The position numbers and the translations under genes were made by a program. Of a DNA stretch of 64,000 nucleotides, positions 63,643-64,000 are shown piece after piece. The notes under the pieces were generated by a model. The model did no database searches and was not told the DNA's origin. It worked only from the letters and a program-made list of their open reading frames with translations. The DNA is from Symsagittifera roscoffensis (taxonomy: Eukaryota > Xenacoelomorpha > Acoela > Convolutidae). Within the stretch, counting starts at the first letter, position 1, and each line of letters begins with the position of its first letter. Location of the stretch: positions 1 to 64,000 of the forward strand of contig NW_026971598.1 in assembly GCF_963678635.1 (NCBI RefSeq), written 5' to 3'.

Positions 63643-64000
63643 ACGCAATTCTTCTATGATTAGAAAGGATAGCAGGCAGAATGAATTGAGACCAATAGAA
63701 GCAGTTACAAGGATAGCCTAAAAATTCAAAATGAATTAAACCCTTCTTAAATAAGTTTATGAACTGTTTTCATATACAATTAGACCCAGTTTTCTACAAA
63801 CGAAAATACAATTGTGACTAGTTATGCTTTTAAAATCAAAAAGTGACAAAGTTGCCTTGTTATATAAAAGATACTTATCCGTTTTCTCTGAGGATTCAAA
63901 TGAGTTGTCCTATAATAAACTGTGTTCAAGAATGTCCATTTTGAAACAGTTCTTCAAACTTACATCTGATCAATTTACTACCCTCCATTTTCGAAGCTGA
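63643..64000. other. AT-rich end of the window
   Basis: No feature recognised. Confidence 0.3.

Noticed and set aside
1-64000. CRISPR arrays, rRNA or tRNA genes, bacterial promoters
   Set aside because: None seen; tandem repeats present are simple duplications or satellites, and gene structure is eukaryotic.

Overview
The window looks like AT-rich nuclear DNA of a eukaryote, most likely an invertebrate animal. It has split coding segments with GT...AG borders, LTR retrotransposons (one with an envelope-like gene), short-inverted-repeat elements and degenerate satellite-like repeats. There is no prokaryotic operon structure, rRNA, tRNA or CRISPR array that I can see. I could not place the species.

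Layout. (1) 1-3035: flank with a degenerate ATGTATG-type repeat and a decayed exon on the minus strand. (2) 3036-23410, minus strand: a decayed copy ('A-') of a very large Ty3/gypsy-type LTR element, carrying two internal tandem duplications. (3) 23411-25106: spacer with the same repeat family, a possible exon relic and a small inverted-repeat element. (4) 25107-44033, plus strand: an 18.9-kb copy ('A+') of the same element with two 403-bp LTRs that differ at only two positions. (5) 44034-44598: spacer. (6) 44599-44812 and 55564-55893: a second, inverted copy of the small element, split by (7) 44813-55563, minus strand: an unrelated GC-richer Ty3/gypsy element ('B') with 2.3-2.5 kb LTRs and a 5-bp target duplication ATTTT. 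(8) 55894-64000: probable host exons, another block of the flank repeat and a pyrimidine-rich degenerate microsatellite.

Element A is the notable object. In transcription order it holds: LTR, primer binding site, a 77-codon leader ORF, a basic 155-aa ORF, a Gag N-terminal region, capsid and zinc knuckle, an Asn/Arg/Ser-rich tail, protease, reverse transcriptase, RNase H, integrase, two very small membrane proteins, a ~375-codon Pro/Ser/Thr-rich ORF with no methionine codon, an 871-aa envelope-like glycoprotein, a 602-aa ORF of unknown function, a GC-rich 3' island, and an antisense ORF next to the 3' LTR. Comparing the two diverged copies shows which ORFs are real. The leader ORF, the small membrane ORFs and the Met-less ORF stay open in both copies, and the short overlaps between neighbouring ORFs recur. 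The Gag-Pol frame breaks are private to each copy, so the ancestor probably had one continuous gag-pol frame (inference). The envelope and the ORFs around it are intact in A+ and broken in A-.

The two A copies lie head to head with their 5' LTRs facing each other across 1.7 kb. Gene functions below come from motifs read by eye; no database search was possible.
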